30,507 nt of DNA from Chitinophagaceae bacterium (GCA_016721085.1 JADKJI010000029.1:1-30507), one strand, 5' to 3'; positions 9,908-18,738 are shown, numbered from the stretch's first letter. Notes: generated by a model from the sequence alone, not told the origin. Translations and numbers: made by a program.

Positions 9908-10975
9908 ATGAAAAATTTAGGGGTACTATTTTTTTTAACGCTCCAGTTTTCCTGTTTTTATTCTTATAGTAATAATAAGGATACAGTTAAGGATGTTAAA
10001 ACAATAATTATAGTTAATAAAGAATATTCATTTGGGGCTATACAGGATATTAAAGAGAACATTTTTTTAAAAAAGATTGCAAAGTCTTTTGCTAAGCAAT
10101 TGAGACTGGAGGGTATTGTTACTGATTCCATTAAAGTAGCCCAGAATATTTATAGCAGAAAATATTCACAGGCTAAGGCTCATGAGATCATGATATATTA
10201 TCATTTCCTCAATAATCCAACGGATTCAAGGAGTGCTGCTTTATATATAAACAACCTTGAAGGGATTACATATAAGATTAGACTTATAGCTAATCGATAC
10301 TATTTGTTAGATAGAGGCTTCTTTATAGGAGCCAGTGATTTCAAAAGTACAGAAGGTAGTTTTCCTGAGAACATATTGTCTTCCCAAACGGATCCATTTC
10401 TTCATATTTCACTGGATTCGACTTATTTGGAGCGTGTGGACAGGCGAAGTTTTATACGCGAATATTTGCTGTCTTTAAGCGAGGTTAGGCGACAGATGTC
10501 TGACAACCAGGATTACCTTTTGAATAATAATTATACTAGTAAGGCTGTGTATTACTTACCAGATACTATGGGTTCGGGTAGGGTAAGACTTACGAATAGT
10601 ATTGTTACCCTTATTTATAATAATGATAGTGCTAAAGTTAAGGATGAGTTTAATAAGAAATTGGAAGGATTGGATTCGCTGATTCATTTTGTTAGCCTGC
10701 AACTTGAAGAGGTTAATAAATATGATCCTCTTCAATATGCTACAACTTCTTCAACACAGCTTTATGAGATCCTTTCTAAGGAGAAGGATATTGACAAGTT
10801 TGATGTTGTTTATTCTAAAAAGTATATAAATAAGCAAAAGATAAGTTATTTGTCTTTTAAGATTATATCTGACTCTTCAGATGTAACTATTGATTATAAA
10901 GCATTTTACAAATCTATTTACTTGAATTTTTACACTCCAAAAAAGAAGAATAAGAGGTTTTTGGGTATTATTTAA
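9908..10975 (+). CDS. Unknown exported protein
   Basis: I prefer the ATG at 9908 over the one at 9878 because it directly opens a signal peptide (MKNLGVLFFLTLQFSCFYSYS), giving 355 residues. The mature protein is alpha/beta mixed, rich in Ser, Tyr and Asn, with a Lys-rich helix early (IFLKKIAKSFAKQLRLEG) and a basic C-terminal tail (KKKNKRFLGII). I do not recognise a family. It is transcribed away from the surface-protein cluster and is followed after 34 bases by the first AraC-type regulator on the same strand, so the three plus-strand genes 9908-12636 may form one unit. Function unknown. Confidence 0.65.
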   Translation: MKNLGVLFFLTLQFSCFYSYSNNKDTVKDVKTIIIVNKEYSFGAIQDIKENIFLKKIAKSFAKQLRLEGIVTDSIKVAQNIYSRKYSQAKAHEIMIYYHFLNNPTDSRSAALYINNLEGITYKIRLIANRYYLLDRGFFIGASDFKSTEGSFPENILSSQTDPFLHISLDSTYLERVDRRSFIREYLLSLSEVRRQMSDNQDYLLNNNYTSKAVYYLPDTMGSGRVRLTNSIVTLIYNNDSAKVKDEFNKKLEGLDSLIHFVSLQLEEVNKYDPLQYATTSSTQLYEILSKEKDIDKFDVVYSKKYINKQKISYLSFKIISDSSDVTIDYKAFYKSIYLNFYTPKKKNKRFLGII

Positions 10976-11009
10976 TGAGATATGAACAGACAGATTTAAG
11001 CATAGACCT

Positions 11010-11814
11010 ATGAAAACATATACAATTGATGATCAACTTGTATTTATTGAAAATTCGTATTTGGAGGGTATTGGGGACTTTAGGGGGTATTCAAAAATAC
11101 TGGATCTGGATTTAAACTGGGAATTGCACATTTCCGATAGTGGTTTTGGGAATTTTGATATTCAGCTAATTCTTAGAATAAATGGGGGGCAAGTGGAATT
11201 AAACCCTTTTGTAAAATATGTTACGAATGAAACCTTATTAACTGAAGTTGATTACCAGTTTAAGCTATTGTATTTAAGGAATATTGTAGGTCACAAGTTT
11301 GTAAAGATTCCATGGAGTTTTAATTTACGAAAATGGACTATGCAACTTTTGTTTATGATTATCGATAATAAATTGATCAGTAATTCTTTTTTGTTGCGGA
11401 TGTTCACAAACTTGTTTAATGAAGCTGTTGTTGAGATTAACAATTTTTGTAAGAAAGGTGTTTTAGATACTTCTTTTGAACTGAATGAGTATTATAAGAA
11501 GATATTCTTATTAGAAGATCAGCTTTTTAAAAGCCTGGGAAAGAAATACCTGGGTTCTGATTTCTATTCTAAAAAAGTACGGTACAAATAAATCTAGCTT
11601 ATTAATTGATTTTTCTTACTGTACAGATCTTGGTGTACTTGAGTATTTCTCTGCTCTTAGAATAGAACTTGCTAAACGATTGCTAAAAATGGATGCCACT
11701 GTTAAAGAAGTGGTTTTTTTACTTGAATTTAAATCGATAGCATACTTCAATTACTCATTTAAAAAGAAAACAGGTGTTACACCTATAGATTTCAAGAAAC
11801 TTTATATCGAATAA
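11010..11814 (+). CDS. AraC-family transcriptional regulator (frameshifted)
   Basis: The frame 11010-11591 (193 residues) has no signal peptide and ends in FKSLGKKYLGSDFYSKKVRYK, which resembles the start of an AraC helix-turn-helix. One frame over, from about 11590 to the TAA at 11812-11814, the text continues SSLLIDFSYCTDLGVLEYFSALRIELAKRLL and then the second helix-turn-helix (VKEVVFLLEFKSIAYFNYSFKKKTGVTP). So the DNA-binding domain is split by a one-base indel near 11585-11592; the whole gene would encode ~267 residues. The N-terminal ~150 residues are an unclassified sensing domain. The next AraC gene starts 3 bases later, so the two are a tandem, co-transcribed pair of similar size. Confidence 0.8.
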
Positions 11815-11817
11815 AAT

Positions 11818-12636
11818 ATGGAAAAAATATGTTTATATAATGGGGTGTACTTTTCCAATAGGAAGGTGTATTCTGACTGTTTAAAGACCGGCAAATTGGT
11901 AGAAATCAGAGTGAATGTTCATTTGATAAAAAACTACGTGGAGTTTCGACATTTTAGTAACATATGTAATTTTATATACGAATCAAAGGAGCTCGCGGAT
12001 TTTCAACACCACTACGAAGTATATTTTTATATAGAAGAAGCAGAATTGTTAAAATATTTTCACATTAAAGAACTTAATACAATTTCTAGTCAGGTTTTTC
12101 GAATTCCTATTTACCATTTTGAGTATTCTGGCTGCAATGATCTCAGTGACTTTGATGCCTGGATAATGTGTTTTGAACAAAGTACAAATTTACCTGCCAC
12201 GGTATTTCGAAATAGAGTGCTTTTTATATTTGAGAAGTGGATAAAATTCAGTGGTTTGAGCACAACCAAAGGATCTGATATATACATGAGCCCCTTTGAA
12301 GAGAATGTTTTTAATATACTGGAGCTTTATATTCGGAACACTAATTTAGTTGAACTTCGAATGATTGATATATTAAAGCATACCGGTAGTTCTTATTATT
12401 CATTGAATAAGATTGTAAAAAAGAAAGCTGGTACTACACTTTATAATCATATTCTTACTTTAAAAGTTGAATTGGCAAAGGAATTATTGATTAACCAACC
12501 TGAAAAGCGGGTTAAAGATATAGCCTATCAACTTGGATTTTCCAATGTAAGCAAATTTATTCAAGGGTTTAAGCGTAACCATAGTATGACCCCAATGAAA
12601 TATAGGACAGCTTCATGTCTTGCTGAGGCATCATGA
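11818..12636 (+). CDS. AraC-family transcriptional regulator
   Basis: The 272-residue cytoplasmic protein is intact. The C-terminal AraC/XylS double helix-turn-helix spans ~175-265, with LNKIVKKKAGTTLYNHILTLKVELAKELL and then VKDIAYQLGFSNVSKFIQGFKRNHSMTPMKYR, including the conserved DIAYQLGFSN turn. The N-terminal ~150 residues match no family I can name and may be a ligand or partner domain, as in many Bacteroidota AraC proteins. It starts 3 bases after the preceding AraC gene (11010-11814) and is its probable paralogue. Structured element 2 begins about 110 bases downstream and could end this transcript. Regulon unknown. Confidence 0.88.
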   Translation: MEKICLYNGVYFSNRKVYSDCLKTGKLVEIRVNVHLIKNYVEFRHFSNICNFIYESKELADFQHHYEVYFYIEEAELLKYFHIKELNTISSQVFRIPIYHFEYSGCNDLSDFDAWIMCFEQSTNLPATVFRNRVLFIFEKWIKFSGLSTTKGSDIYMSPFEENVFNILELYIRNTNLVELRMIDILKHTGSSYYSLNKIVKKKAGTTLYNHILTLKVELAKELLINQPEKRVKDIAYQLGFSNVSKFIQGFKRNHSMTPMKYRTASCLAEAS

Positions 12637-13470
12637 TATTTAAATACAATTTCCCTATTTAAATAGAAAATATTTAGTTAGAATAAGATGTATTGGAAAT
12701 TGTATGGCAACCTTATATTTTTCGTTTTATAAATGATTGTATTAAATTAACGTCCGGTTTCCCAATATCCTATGGAATATTTTCCAATACCTATGATGGC
12801 TTATTAGTAAAGCAGATTGGGAGCCGGCGTTATTTTTAATTTTAGATTTATTTAGAAACGTACTTAAATTATTGGGGCTTTTTGAGATTTACATTATTTG
12901 AGGGTAGTGCAACTTGAAATTTCACCTACTAAGATGTTTTTATTCTTCTCAGTTTAGTTTTTTAGTGGTTAGTTCCTGGTAAAACAATCTTCTTTTTATT
13001 TTAAGTATTAAGATTTAGGTACAAGTGCTTTTAGTTTTTATTTTGCCTTTATTGATGTTTAGACTTGGATACTATTGTGCAAGGTTTTATTGAGCTGTAT
13101 TTATTATGCTTAAACGGAAATTACTTCGCCATTACATTTTATAAATTATTTTTTACTCTGAATTTTTGATAACGATTACTGTTATTATTGATCTGAGTTG
13201 GTTTGCAAATGTTATAGCTCTTTAGACAGATTTGTAACGGTAATATTTTGTGTAATGGGATATAAACGCTGGATTAGTACTGATCTTATTATGCTGTTAA
13301 CTGTTGTTGATACGAAGAATGAGATTTGGAAGTTTTTACACAAAATTTGGTTGTTCTGCTAAATATCCAATTTTTACTAGAATTATTTCACTACAAGATT
13401 TATAGTTTTGAATATAATTAGTACGTAACATTTCAAAATACTTTGATAATTCATTTAAATCAGTTTACCG
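12637..13470. other. Long AT-rich intergenic region
   Basis: About 830 bases between the AraC gene and the LytTR gene, both on the plus strand. It contains structured element 2 (12748-12832). Reading both strands from 12841 to 13470 I see no credible gene, RNA or repeat; the last part should carry the promoter of the LytTR gene. Confidence 0.5.
12748..12832 (+). ncRNA. Structured element 2, related to element 1
   Basis: TAACGTCCGGTTTCCCAAT (12748-12766) pairs with ATTGGGAGCCGGCGTTA (12816-12832), again with a bulged T after ACG, followed by ATTTTTAATTTTAG. Compared with 4946-5035 the stem keeps CGTCCGG/CCGGCG while the neighbouring pairs differ and still match (GGTTTCCCAAT with ATTGGGAG here), the pattern expected for a conserved RNA stem. 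The loop differs but shares short blocks (CTRTGRAAT, TTCC). It may be a terminator or processed RNA of the upstream AraC operon, or an independent small RNA. Confidence 0.5.
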
Positions 13471-14202
13471 ATGAAATTAAGTTTACATATCCTGGTTGTA
13501 AGTAATGACTCGAAAACGATTTTCAAAATCGGCGAAATGCTGAAAATGGAGCAAGAGGTGGTAGGGATGGAAGTAGTTGATATCGACAATTTCGCAACAG
13601 GAACCTATAATATTGATAAGTACAAGATACTATATGTCGATTTTGACAAGGAAGAGTTCTTGTCTGTAATTAAGAATAAATATATTCTGGATAGTTGTAA
13701 ACTTATTTTTATTTCTGATTTGAAATTGAATCCTGAGAGATTATTTGAGTTTCGACCATTTGATTTTCTTTCTAAGCCAATTAAGGATGAAAGGTTTAAA
13801 GAATCTCTTGGTTATGCAATAAATGATCTGGCTAATTCCTCATTTGGATATTATGAACAGGATATGTCAAATATTTTAAACCGTTACTTTATAAAAGAGA
13901 AGGATAAGTATTTCTGGATTACTCTGGATGATATTGTTTGTTTTGAAGCACTTGGTAATTATGTCACGATTCATCTTGAGAGTAAGGTTATTATATTTTA
14001 TAACACTTTAAGTAATTTGGTTAAAAGATTACCTAGAGGGTTGTTTTTTAGAGCCAATAGATCCTTTCTTGTTAATCTGAATTTTGTTGCCAGCATTAAA
14101 AACTCTGATAAAGGACTTATAAAATTGATCCTGAGGAATAAGTTTGAGGTTGAATTGTCTCAAAGGCAAACTGTGGAGTTTAGGGGGAAGATGGCTTTGT
14201 AA
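13471..14202 (+). CDS. LytTR-family response regulator with divergent receiver
   Basis: The 243-residue protein has an N-terminal CheY-like half and a C-terminal LytTR DNA-binding domain (~137-240) with FIKEKDKYFWITLDDIVCFEALGNYVTIH and RANRSFLVNLNFVASIK, diagnostic for LytTR. In the receiver, D57 (ILYVDFDKEE), S82 and K102 (FLSKPIK) sit where the phospho-acceptor, switch and lysine should be. However, the acidic pair is reduced to SND (11-13) and the usual LDIxMP is YVDFDKEE, so phosphorylation may be weak or absent. No LytS-type kinase lies beside it, which makes it an orphan. It is the last gene of the AT-rich part of the window. Confidence 0.87.
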   Translation: MKLSLHILVVSNDSKTIFKIGEMLKMEQEVVGMEVVDIDNFATGTYNIDKYKILYVDFDKEEFLSVIKNKYILDSCKLIFISDLKLNPERLFEFRPFDFLSKPIKDERFKESLGYAINDLANSSFGYYEQDMSNILNRYFIKEKDKYFWITLDDIVCFEALGNYVTIHLESKVIIFYNTLSNLVKRLPRGLFFRANRSFLVNLNFVASIKNSDKGLIKLILRNKFEVELSQRQTVEFRGKMAL

Positions 14203-14297
14203 TCTTCAATTTTCTTGGTTTTTTTTCACGCAAAGAAGCAAAGGAATACAGTAGGTATTATTTGGAGTATTTATTGCTATAAGGCGCAAAGAATACA

Positions 14298-14410
14298 TTT
14301 AACCGCAGAGACGCGGAGACGCAGAGAGAAATCCCTCTGCGTCTCCGCGTCTCTGCGGTTAAAAAGCATGGAAACCTTTTGAACTTCTGGAACTTTTCAA
14401 CTCTTTCGTA
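14298..14410 (-). repeat. Palindromic repeat family 1, copy 1
   Basis: A near-perfect 29-bp inverted repeat (14298-14326 with 14335-14363) built from the units CCGCAGAGACGCGGAGACGC and its complement, with an 8-base loop. The downstream flank, read on the minus strand (AGTTCCAGAAGTTCAA...), matches the tail seen beside the other copies, which gives the element an orientation. It separates the AT-rich left part from pcm. Confidence 0.85.
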
Positions 14411-14416
14411 TCTTCG
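14409..14416 (+). promoter_or_regulatory. Candidate -7 box for pcm
   Basis: TATCTTCG differs by one base from the Bacteroidota -7 consensus TAnnTTTG and lies 8 bases before the pcm ATG, implying a very short leader. No TTG box was found at the expected -33 distance, so the call is tentative. Confidence 0.35.
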
Positions 14417-14424
14417 CCCCGCTT

Positions 14425-15081
14425 ATGAGAACGTACGACGACAGCTATCGCCACAAAGGGATGCGCCAAAAACTAATTGACCTGCTGCGGGAAAAAGGCA
14501 TTACTGACGAGAAGATATTGGATGTAATGAACGGTATTCCCCGCCACTATTTCCTCGACTCTGCTTTTGACCAGGTGGCGTATGAGGACAAGGCATTTCC
14601 AATCACAGCCGACCAGACCATTTCACAACCCTATACTGTTGCTTACCAAACCCAGTTATTGGGAATAAAACCTAATGATAAGGTATTGGAGATCGGAACC
14701 GGCAGCGGGTATCAGGCCATGGTGCTTGGTGGAATGGGAGCCAGGGTGTTCACCATCGAAAGACAGAAGAAACTGTTCGACGAACACCGTACTTTTATAC
14801 TTCGTTCCAAATATCCTTCCATCAAGTACTTTTATGGGGATGGATTTGAAGGGTTGCCTACCTATGCGCCTTTTGATAAAGTGCTGATAACAGCAGCCGC
14901 CCCTTTCATACCACCCAAATTGATTGAACAGTTGAGGGTAGGAGGTGTAATGGTGATTCCAGTGGGAGAGGGAGCTGTGCAAAAGATGCTTCGGCTTACC
15001 AAAAAAGTTGATGGATCATATTCAGAAGAAGCATTCGACAATTTTTCTTTCGTTCCAATGATTGAAGGAAAAAATATCTGA
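14425..15081 (+). CDS. pcm: Protein-L-isoaspartate O-methyltransferase
   Basis: The 218-residue protein transfers a methyl group from S-adenosylmethionine to isoaspartate residues in damaged cytosolic proteins. It shows the family motifs in order: GIPRHYF (37-43), AFPITADQTISQPY (57-70), the SAM-binding loop VLEIGTGSGYQ (87-97), GDGFEGLP and the late ITAAAPFIPPKLIEQL. The length is normal for the family and the frame is intact. It is followed 19 bases after its stop by a phosphoribosyltransferase, so the two are probably co-transcribed. Base composition is clearly richer in GC than the LytTR gene just upstream. Confidence 0.95.
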   Translation: MRTYDDSYRHKGMRQKLIDLLREKGITDEKILDVMNGIPRHYFLDSAFDQVAYEDKAFPITADQTISQPYTVAYQTQLLGIKPNDKVLEIGTGSGYQAMVLGGMGARVFTIERQKKLFDEHRTFILRSKYPSIKYFYGDGFEGLPTYAPFDKVLITAAAPFIPPKLIEQLRVGGVMVIPVGEGAVQKMLRLTKKVDGSYSEEAFDNFSFVPMIEGKNI

Positions 15082-15100
15082 TCGTATAAATAACCTAAGT

Positions 15101-15592
15101 ATGAAAAATTATATCCTGGACGCTGCCACTGCTGCCAAAAAGCTTGAAAGAATGGCTTATGAAATTGTGGAAGAGAATATGGAGGAATCTTCTCTTTTAT
15201 TAGTGGGCATCCGCGAAAGCGGTAGCGTCATCGCCAGGAATATCCAACAGCTTCTTGCTAAAATCAGTTCTATACCTACTCAATTAGTAACTCTTTCCCT
15301 GGATAAACGCTATCCATCTGATGTAACACCGAGCGAACCTATCGATACCAATGATAAAGTGGTGATCGTAATTGATGATGTTGCCAATAGTGGCAAGACT
15401 TTATTATATGCAATGAAACCCTTCCTGAATCAGCATCCAAAAAAGATTCAGACATTGGTATTGGTGGAGAGGACGCATAAGTCGTTTCCTATTCATAATG
15501 ACTATGTGGGGCTTTCAGTAGCTACGACATTGCAAGAGCATATTTTCGTAGAAGTGGATGGGGGGAATGTAATTGGAGCATATATGGAGTAA
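15101..15592 (+). CDS. Phosphoribosyltransferase (PyrR-like type I)
   Basis: I choose the ATG at 15101 (163 residues, MKNYILDAATAAKKL) rather than the one at 15062, which lies inside pcm. Type I phosphoribosyltransferases bind PRPP through a loop seen here as VVIVIDDVANSGKT (residues ~87-100); an upstream GIRESG loop also fits. The overall pattern (ILDAATAAKKLERMAYEI at the N-terminus, ERTHKSFP and DYVGLSVATTLQEHI near the end) resembles PyrR/uracil phosphoribosyltransferase-like proteins. Whether it regulates pyrimidine genes or salvages a base cannot be told from the sequence. It is followed immediately by a family 1 palindrome and converges with the DUF2279-like gene. Confidence 0.85.
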   Translation: MKNYILDAATAAKKLERMAYEIVEENMEESSLLLVGIRESGSVIARNIQQLLAKISSIPTQLVTLSLDKRYPSDVTPSEPIDTNDKVVIVIDDVANSGKTLLYAMKPFLNQHPKKIQTLVLVERTHKSFPIHNDYVGLSVATTLQEHIFVEVDGGNVIGAYME

Positions 15593-15599
15593 GTTCGAG

Positions 15600-15730
15600 A
15601 TGTTCCATAGGTTTCCAGGTGTTGCTTTCTGATTAATTATTTATATTTCTTTTTTATAGTTTTTTTATAACCGCAGAGACGCGGAGACGCAGAGGAAAGC
15701 CCCCCTGCGTCTCCGCGTCTCTGCGGTTAA
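15600..15730 (+). repeat. Palindromic repeat family 1, copy 2
   Basis: The tail (GTTCCATAGGTTTCCAGGTG, then GATTAATTATT and a T-rich stretch) is followed by a 24-bp perfect palindrome, 15669-15692 with 15705-15728, of the CCGCAGAGACGCGGAGAC type. It fills the gap between two converging genes, and its right arm contains the stop codon assigned to the DUF2279-like frame at 15727-15729. Confidence 0.85.
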
Positions 15731-16757
15731 AAGAAAGAAATGACTGCCACCCATTTTAACTTTTGACTTTTGACTTTTGAATTTTCAGAAGTAAATGAAA
15801 TACCCCTTCGTCCCTTAGAACTAAACATTATCGAAGGCGCTGGCATTTTAAAAGCATTCAACACAAAGAATGTCGTCTTCAACCATTTCTTATTCGTCTT
15901 GATCTTGGTGAAGTCGATATCGGGTGAGATATAGAATTGTCGTACACGGGGAATGTCTCTACGGTCGAAGGTTATCTGTCCGGCGGCGTTTTTGGCGAGG
16001 TTCTCGAAGCCACCATACATGCCATCTGCTCCATAGCCTACGGCAAGATTTAGCCAAGGGGGTAGTTTGCTATCGGGTAAGAATGACCGCAGATTGGCAC
16101 TGAACCAGTAGGTTTGGGCATTATAGTCTTTCAACATCCTTTCATACCATTTCTTCCCGTATAATTCATTCGCTCTTTGCTCCAATGCATTTTCAGTATA
16201 GTTATAAGTATGGAAGGAGAATTTATATTGGATTCGTTGTTCTTTCCATAAAAGCTCCTGGGCCAGGAACAATCCGGAGCCGACGGTATTGGCGGCCATA
16301 TCGCTCCAGCTCCAGCCCCATTTTGAGGAAGTGCCATCCAGGACTTCAATAACGGTCATGAAAGTGAAGGCGGAACCAGCGCCGAGTAAAGCGGAGGATT
16401 TCTGTGATTTGCCAGCCCATTTCCAGGAAGCGGCGGAAGCCCGGGCCAGGTTATAGGCCGACCAGCCATGCCCGATCTTATCCACTTGCAGCCATTCTTT
16501 GCTGTCGTCGAAACTGTGGAGGGACTCACGGGGGTAATCTTTGTACCAGGTTTCATTCAGGACTAGCAATGTTCCGGTATACCCTGCAATATGCAGTCCC
16601 GCTACCCAAGGCAGCCTTGAATGTGGTATTAAAACAGGTATTTTTATGGTAGCACTATCCTGAGCATTTCCCAGCGAAGGGGAGAAAAGGGATAGGATTA
16701 CCAATAAATATGCAGGATAGTATATTATTTTTTTCTTAATTGGGATAGTGTCGGCAT
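15727..16757 (-). CDS. DUF2279-like exported protein
   Basis: The open frame is 16704-15727 (325 residues) if a TTG start is used, but in-frame sequence upstream reads KKKIIYYPAYLLVILSLFSPSLGNAQ, a complete signal peptide. The natural ATG at 16757-16755 joins this frame if one A is added to the A7 run at 16728-16734. The mature part has IAGYTGTLLVLNETWYKDYP, VDKIGHGWSAYNLARAS and GWSWSDMAANTVGSGLFLAQE, which recall DUF2279, a family of membrane-associated envelope proteins of unknown function. The last ~15 residues come from a low-complexity AAAGTC repeat and are probably not genuine. A TACTTTTG box lies 12 bases upstream of the ATG and supports this start. Confidence 0.75.
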
Positions 16758-16768
16758 TTATGTGCTTA

Positions 16769-16776
16769 CAAAAGTA
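16769..16776 (-). promoter_or_regulatory. -7 promoter box of the DUF2279-like gene
   Basis: Read on the minus strand the site is TACTTTTG, a perfect match to the Bacteroidota -7 consensus TAnnTTTG, 11 to 12 bases before the ATG at 16757. No clear -33 TTTG was seen. Confidence 0.5.
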
Positions 16777-16820
16777 CGTTTCCGCGCCTGTATTTCACTG
16801 TTCTGCTGAATTTTCAGAGA

Positions 16821-16895
16821 AATGAGGAGGGGTAGAATCTTAGAGTTCCGAACTCTCGAAGTGTTCGGAACTCTAAGATTTACTCCCTCCTCATT
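16821..16895. repeat. Palindromic repeat family 2, copy A
   Basis: Arms of 33 bases (16821-16853 and 16863-16895) pair with few mismatches around a 9-base loop. The inner core is TTAGAGTTCCGAAC / GTTCGGAACTCTAA; the outer arm is AATGAGGAGGGG against CCCTCCTCATT. It lies upstream of the phospho-sugar mutase gene, between divergent genes, and is followed by CTGATTAGG, a short tail also seen after copies C and D. Confidence 0.85.
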
Positions 16896-16972
16896 CCCTA
16901 CCTCCTGATTAGGATTTTAAATTTAAAATTCTATAACTTTCAGCTTTAAAATCAAATTCTTAAATCACCGGT

Positions 16973-18643
16973 ATGGATGCGATTATCTTAGGAAAAGTGA
17001 ATGCCTGGCTTTCAGGTAATTTCGACAAGGAAACGAAGGATGCCATAAAGAAAATGCAGGCAGAAAATGAAACGGAACTGGCGGATGCCTTTTACCGTAA
17101 CCTTGAATTCGGTACCGGTGGCTTACGCGGTATCATGGGCATCGGAACCAACCGTATGAACAAGTATACGGTGGGTATGGCCACCCAGGGCTATGCTAAC
17201 TATCTCAAGAAATCATTCCCCGATATTCAGGTTAAAGTGGCTGTGGCTCACGATAGCCGCAATAACAGCCGCTTTTTCGCTGAAACCGTTGCCAATGTAT
17301 TCGGCGCAAACGGAATTAAAGTATTCCTGTTTGAAGCGCTTCGTCCAACACCAGAATTAAGCTTCACCATCCGTCACCTCGGATGCCAGGGTGGAGTGGT
17401 TTGTACTGCCTCCCATAATCCGAAAGAATATAATGGCTATAAAGCTTATTGGAATGATGGCGGACAGCTCGTTCCACCACATGATAAGAACGTGATCACT
17501 GAAGTTGATGCCATCGCCTCAGTAGATGATGTGAAATGGTCGGGCGGTGAATCGAATATCAGCATCGTAGGTAAGGAAATCGATGATGCCTATATGACCA
17601 TGGTGAAGGGATTAAGCGTATATCCTGAAGTGATAGAAAGACAGCATGATCTTAAGATAGTATATACTCCAATTCATGGTACTGGTATCACCCTGATGCC
17701 AGAAGTACTCAAGCGTTTTGGATTCACCAATGTGACCATTGTGGAAGAACAGGCTGTTCCAGACGGTAATTTCCCAACGGTTCATTATCTATAGATGCTG
17801 ATATATTGTTAGGTACCGATCCAGATAGCGACCGCGTTGGTATTGGTGTGAAAGATCTGGCAGGTAACTGGGTGTTGATGAATGGTAACCAGACTGCTGT
17901 TCTCGCATTCAACTATATGATTGAAGCGCGCAAGGCAAAAGGATTGAGCGAGCCAAATGATATGGTGGTGAAGACCATCGTTACTACTGACATGATCGAT
18001 CATATCGCACAACATAGTGGTATCAATTGCCATAATGTACTGACAGGATTCAAATGGATCGCTGAATTGATAAAAGAAAAAGAAGGAATTGAGAATTATG
18101 TTATCAGGGAGAAGAAAGTTATGGATTGATGATCGGTGACCAGATCCGTGATAAGGATGCCATCTCTGCAGTAGCGCTCTTATGTGAAATGGCAGCGTAT
18201 GAAAAGATAAGGGCCGTTCGCTTTATCAGAAACTGATTGATCTCTATGTGCAATTTGGATTCTATAAAGAAAGTCTCATCTCTATCACCAAGAAAGGTAT
18301 GGATGGACAAGCACAGATAGCTGCTATGATGGAAACCTATCGCAGCAATCCACCGAAGACGATCAATGGAGTAGCAGTTGAGCAATTACTCGATTATGAA
18401 TTGCGCAAAGGCAAGAACCCACAAACGGGACAAGAGTGGGAGATACATCTACCAAAATCGAATGTATTGCAGTTCATGTTGGCTGATGGATCCAAGATAT
18501 CTGCCCGTCCTTCAGGAACAGAACCAAAGATAAAATTCTATTTCAGTGTGAATGCACCATTGCATGATTCAGATGATTTTGAGAAAGTGCAAGAGCAATT
18601 GGATGAGAAGATCAAGGGGATTATTTCAGATATGAAATTATGA
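16973..18643 (+). pseudogene. Phospho-sugar mutase (phosphoglucomutase/phosphomannomutase), broken
   Basis: Alpha-D-phosphohexomutases interconvert hexose 1- and 6-phosphates for glycan and nucleotide-sugar synthesis. Fragment 16973-17794 has GTGGLRGIMG and the phosphoserine loop TASHNP (S147). Fragment 17806-18129 has the metal-binding GTDPDSDR. Fragment 18248-18643 has the phosphate-binding RPSGTEPKIKF. Between 17780 and 17800 PTV is followed almost at once by IDADILLGTD, so about 20 residues normally found here seem deleted. Near 18100 the sugar-binding GEESYGLMIGDQ is in another frame, and near 18210 a further shift is needed to reach DKGRSLYQKLIDLYVQFG. All active-site motifs survive, so the breaks look recent or artificial. 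Repaired it would be close to the usual ~570 residues. Confidence 0.85.
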
Positions 18644-18687
18644 GAAAGATAAAGAGTGAAGGATTGAGTGAAGTAAAGAAGGAAGAT

Positions 18688-18730
18688 CACTTAAAGTTCC
18701 GAACTCTTCGAGAGTTCGGAACTTTAAGTG
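18688..18730. repeat. Palindromic repeat family 2, copy B
   Basis: A perfect 20-bp inverted repeat, CACTTAAAGTTCCGAACTCT with its complement, around the loop TCG. The GTTCCGAACTC core is shared with copies A, C and D. It lies 45 bases after the mutase stop and 8 bases before copy C, so B and C form a back-to-back pair. Confidence 0.85.
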
Positions 18731-18738
18731 GGTTAAGT

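Noticed and set aside
12841..13470. Possible hidden gene or tRNA
   Set aside because: No frame of useful length, no cloverleaf and no conserved RNA signal were found on reading both strands.
14301..14360. Rho-independent terminator
   Set aside because: The hairpin is long and perfect but has no T-run at either side of the required length, and the family recurs with a conserved tail, so a mobile repeat fits better.
14298..14363. CRISPR-like repeats
   Set aside because: The GC-rich repeats are dispersed palindromes without regular spacers, and no cas gene is present.
14656..14982. Minus-strand 108-codon frame inside pcm
   Set aside because: It is opposite the conserved SAM-binding region of pcm and shows no protein-like motif.
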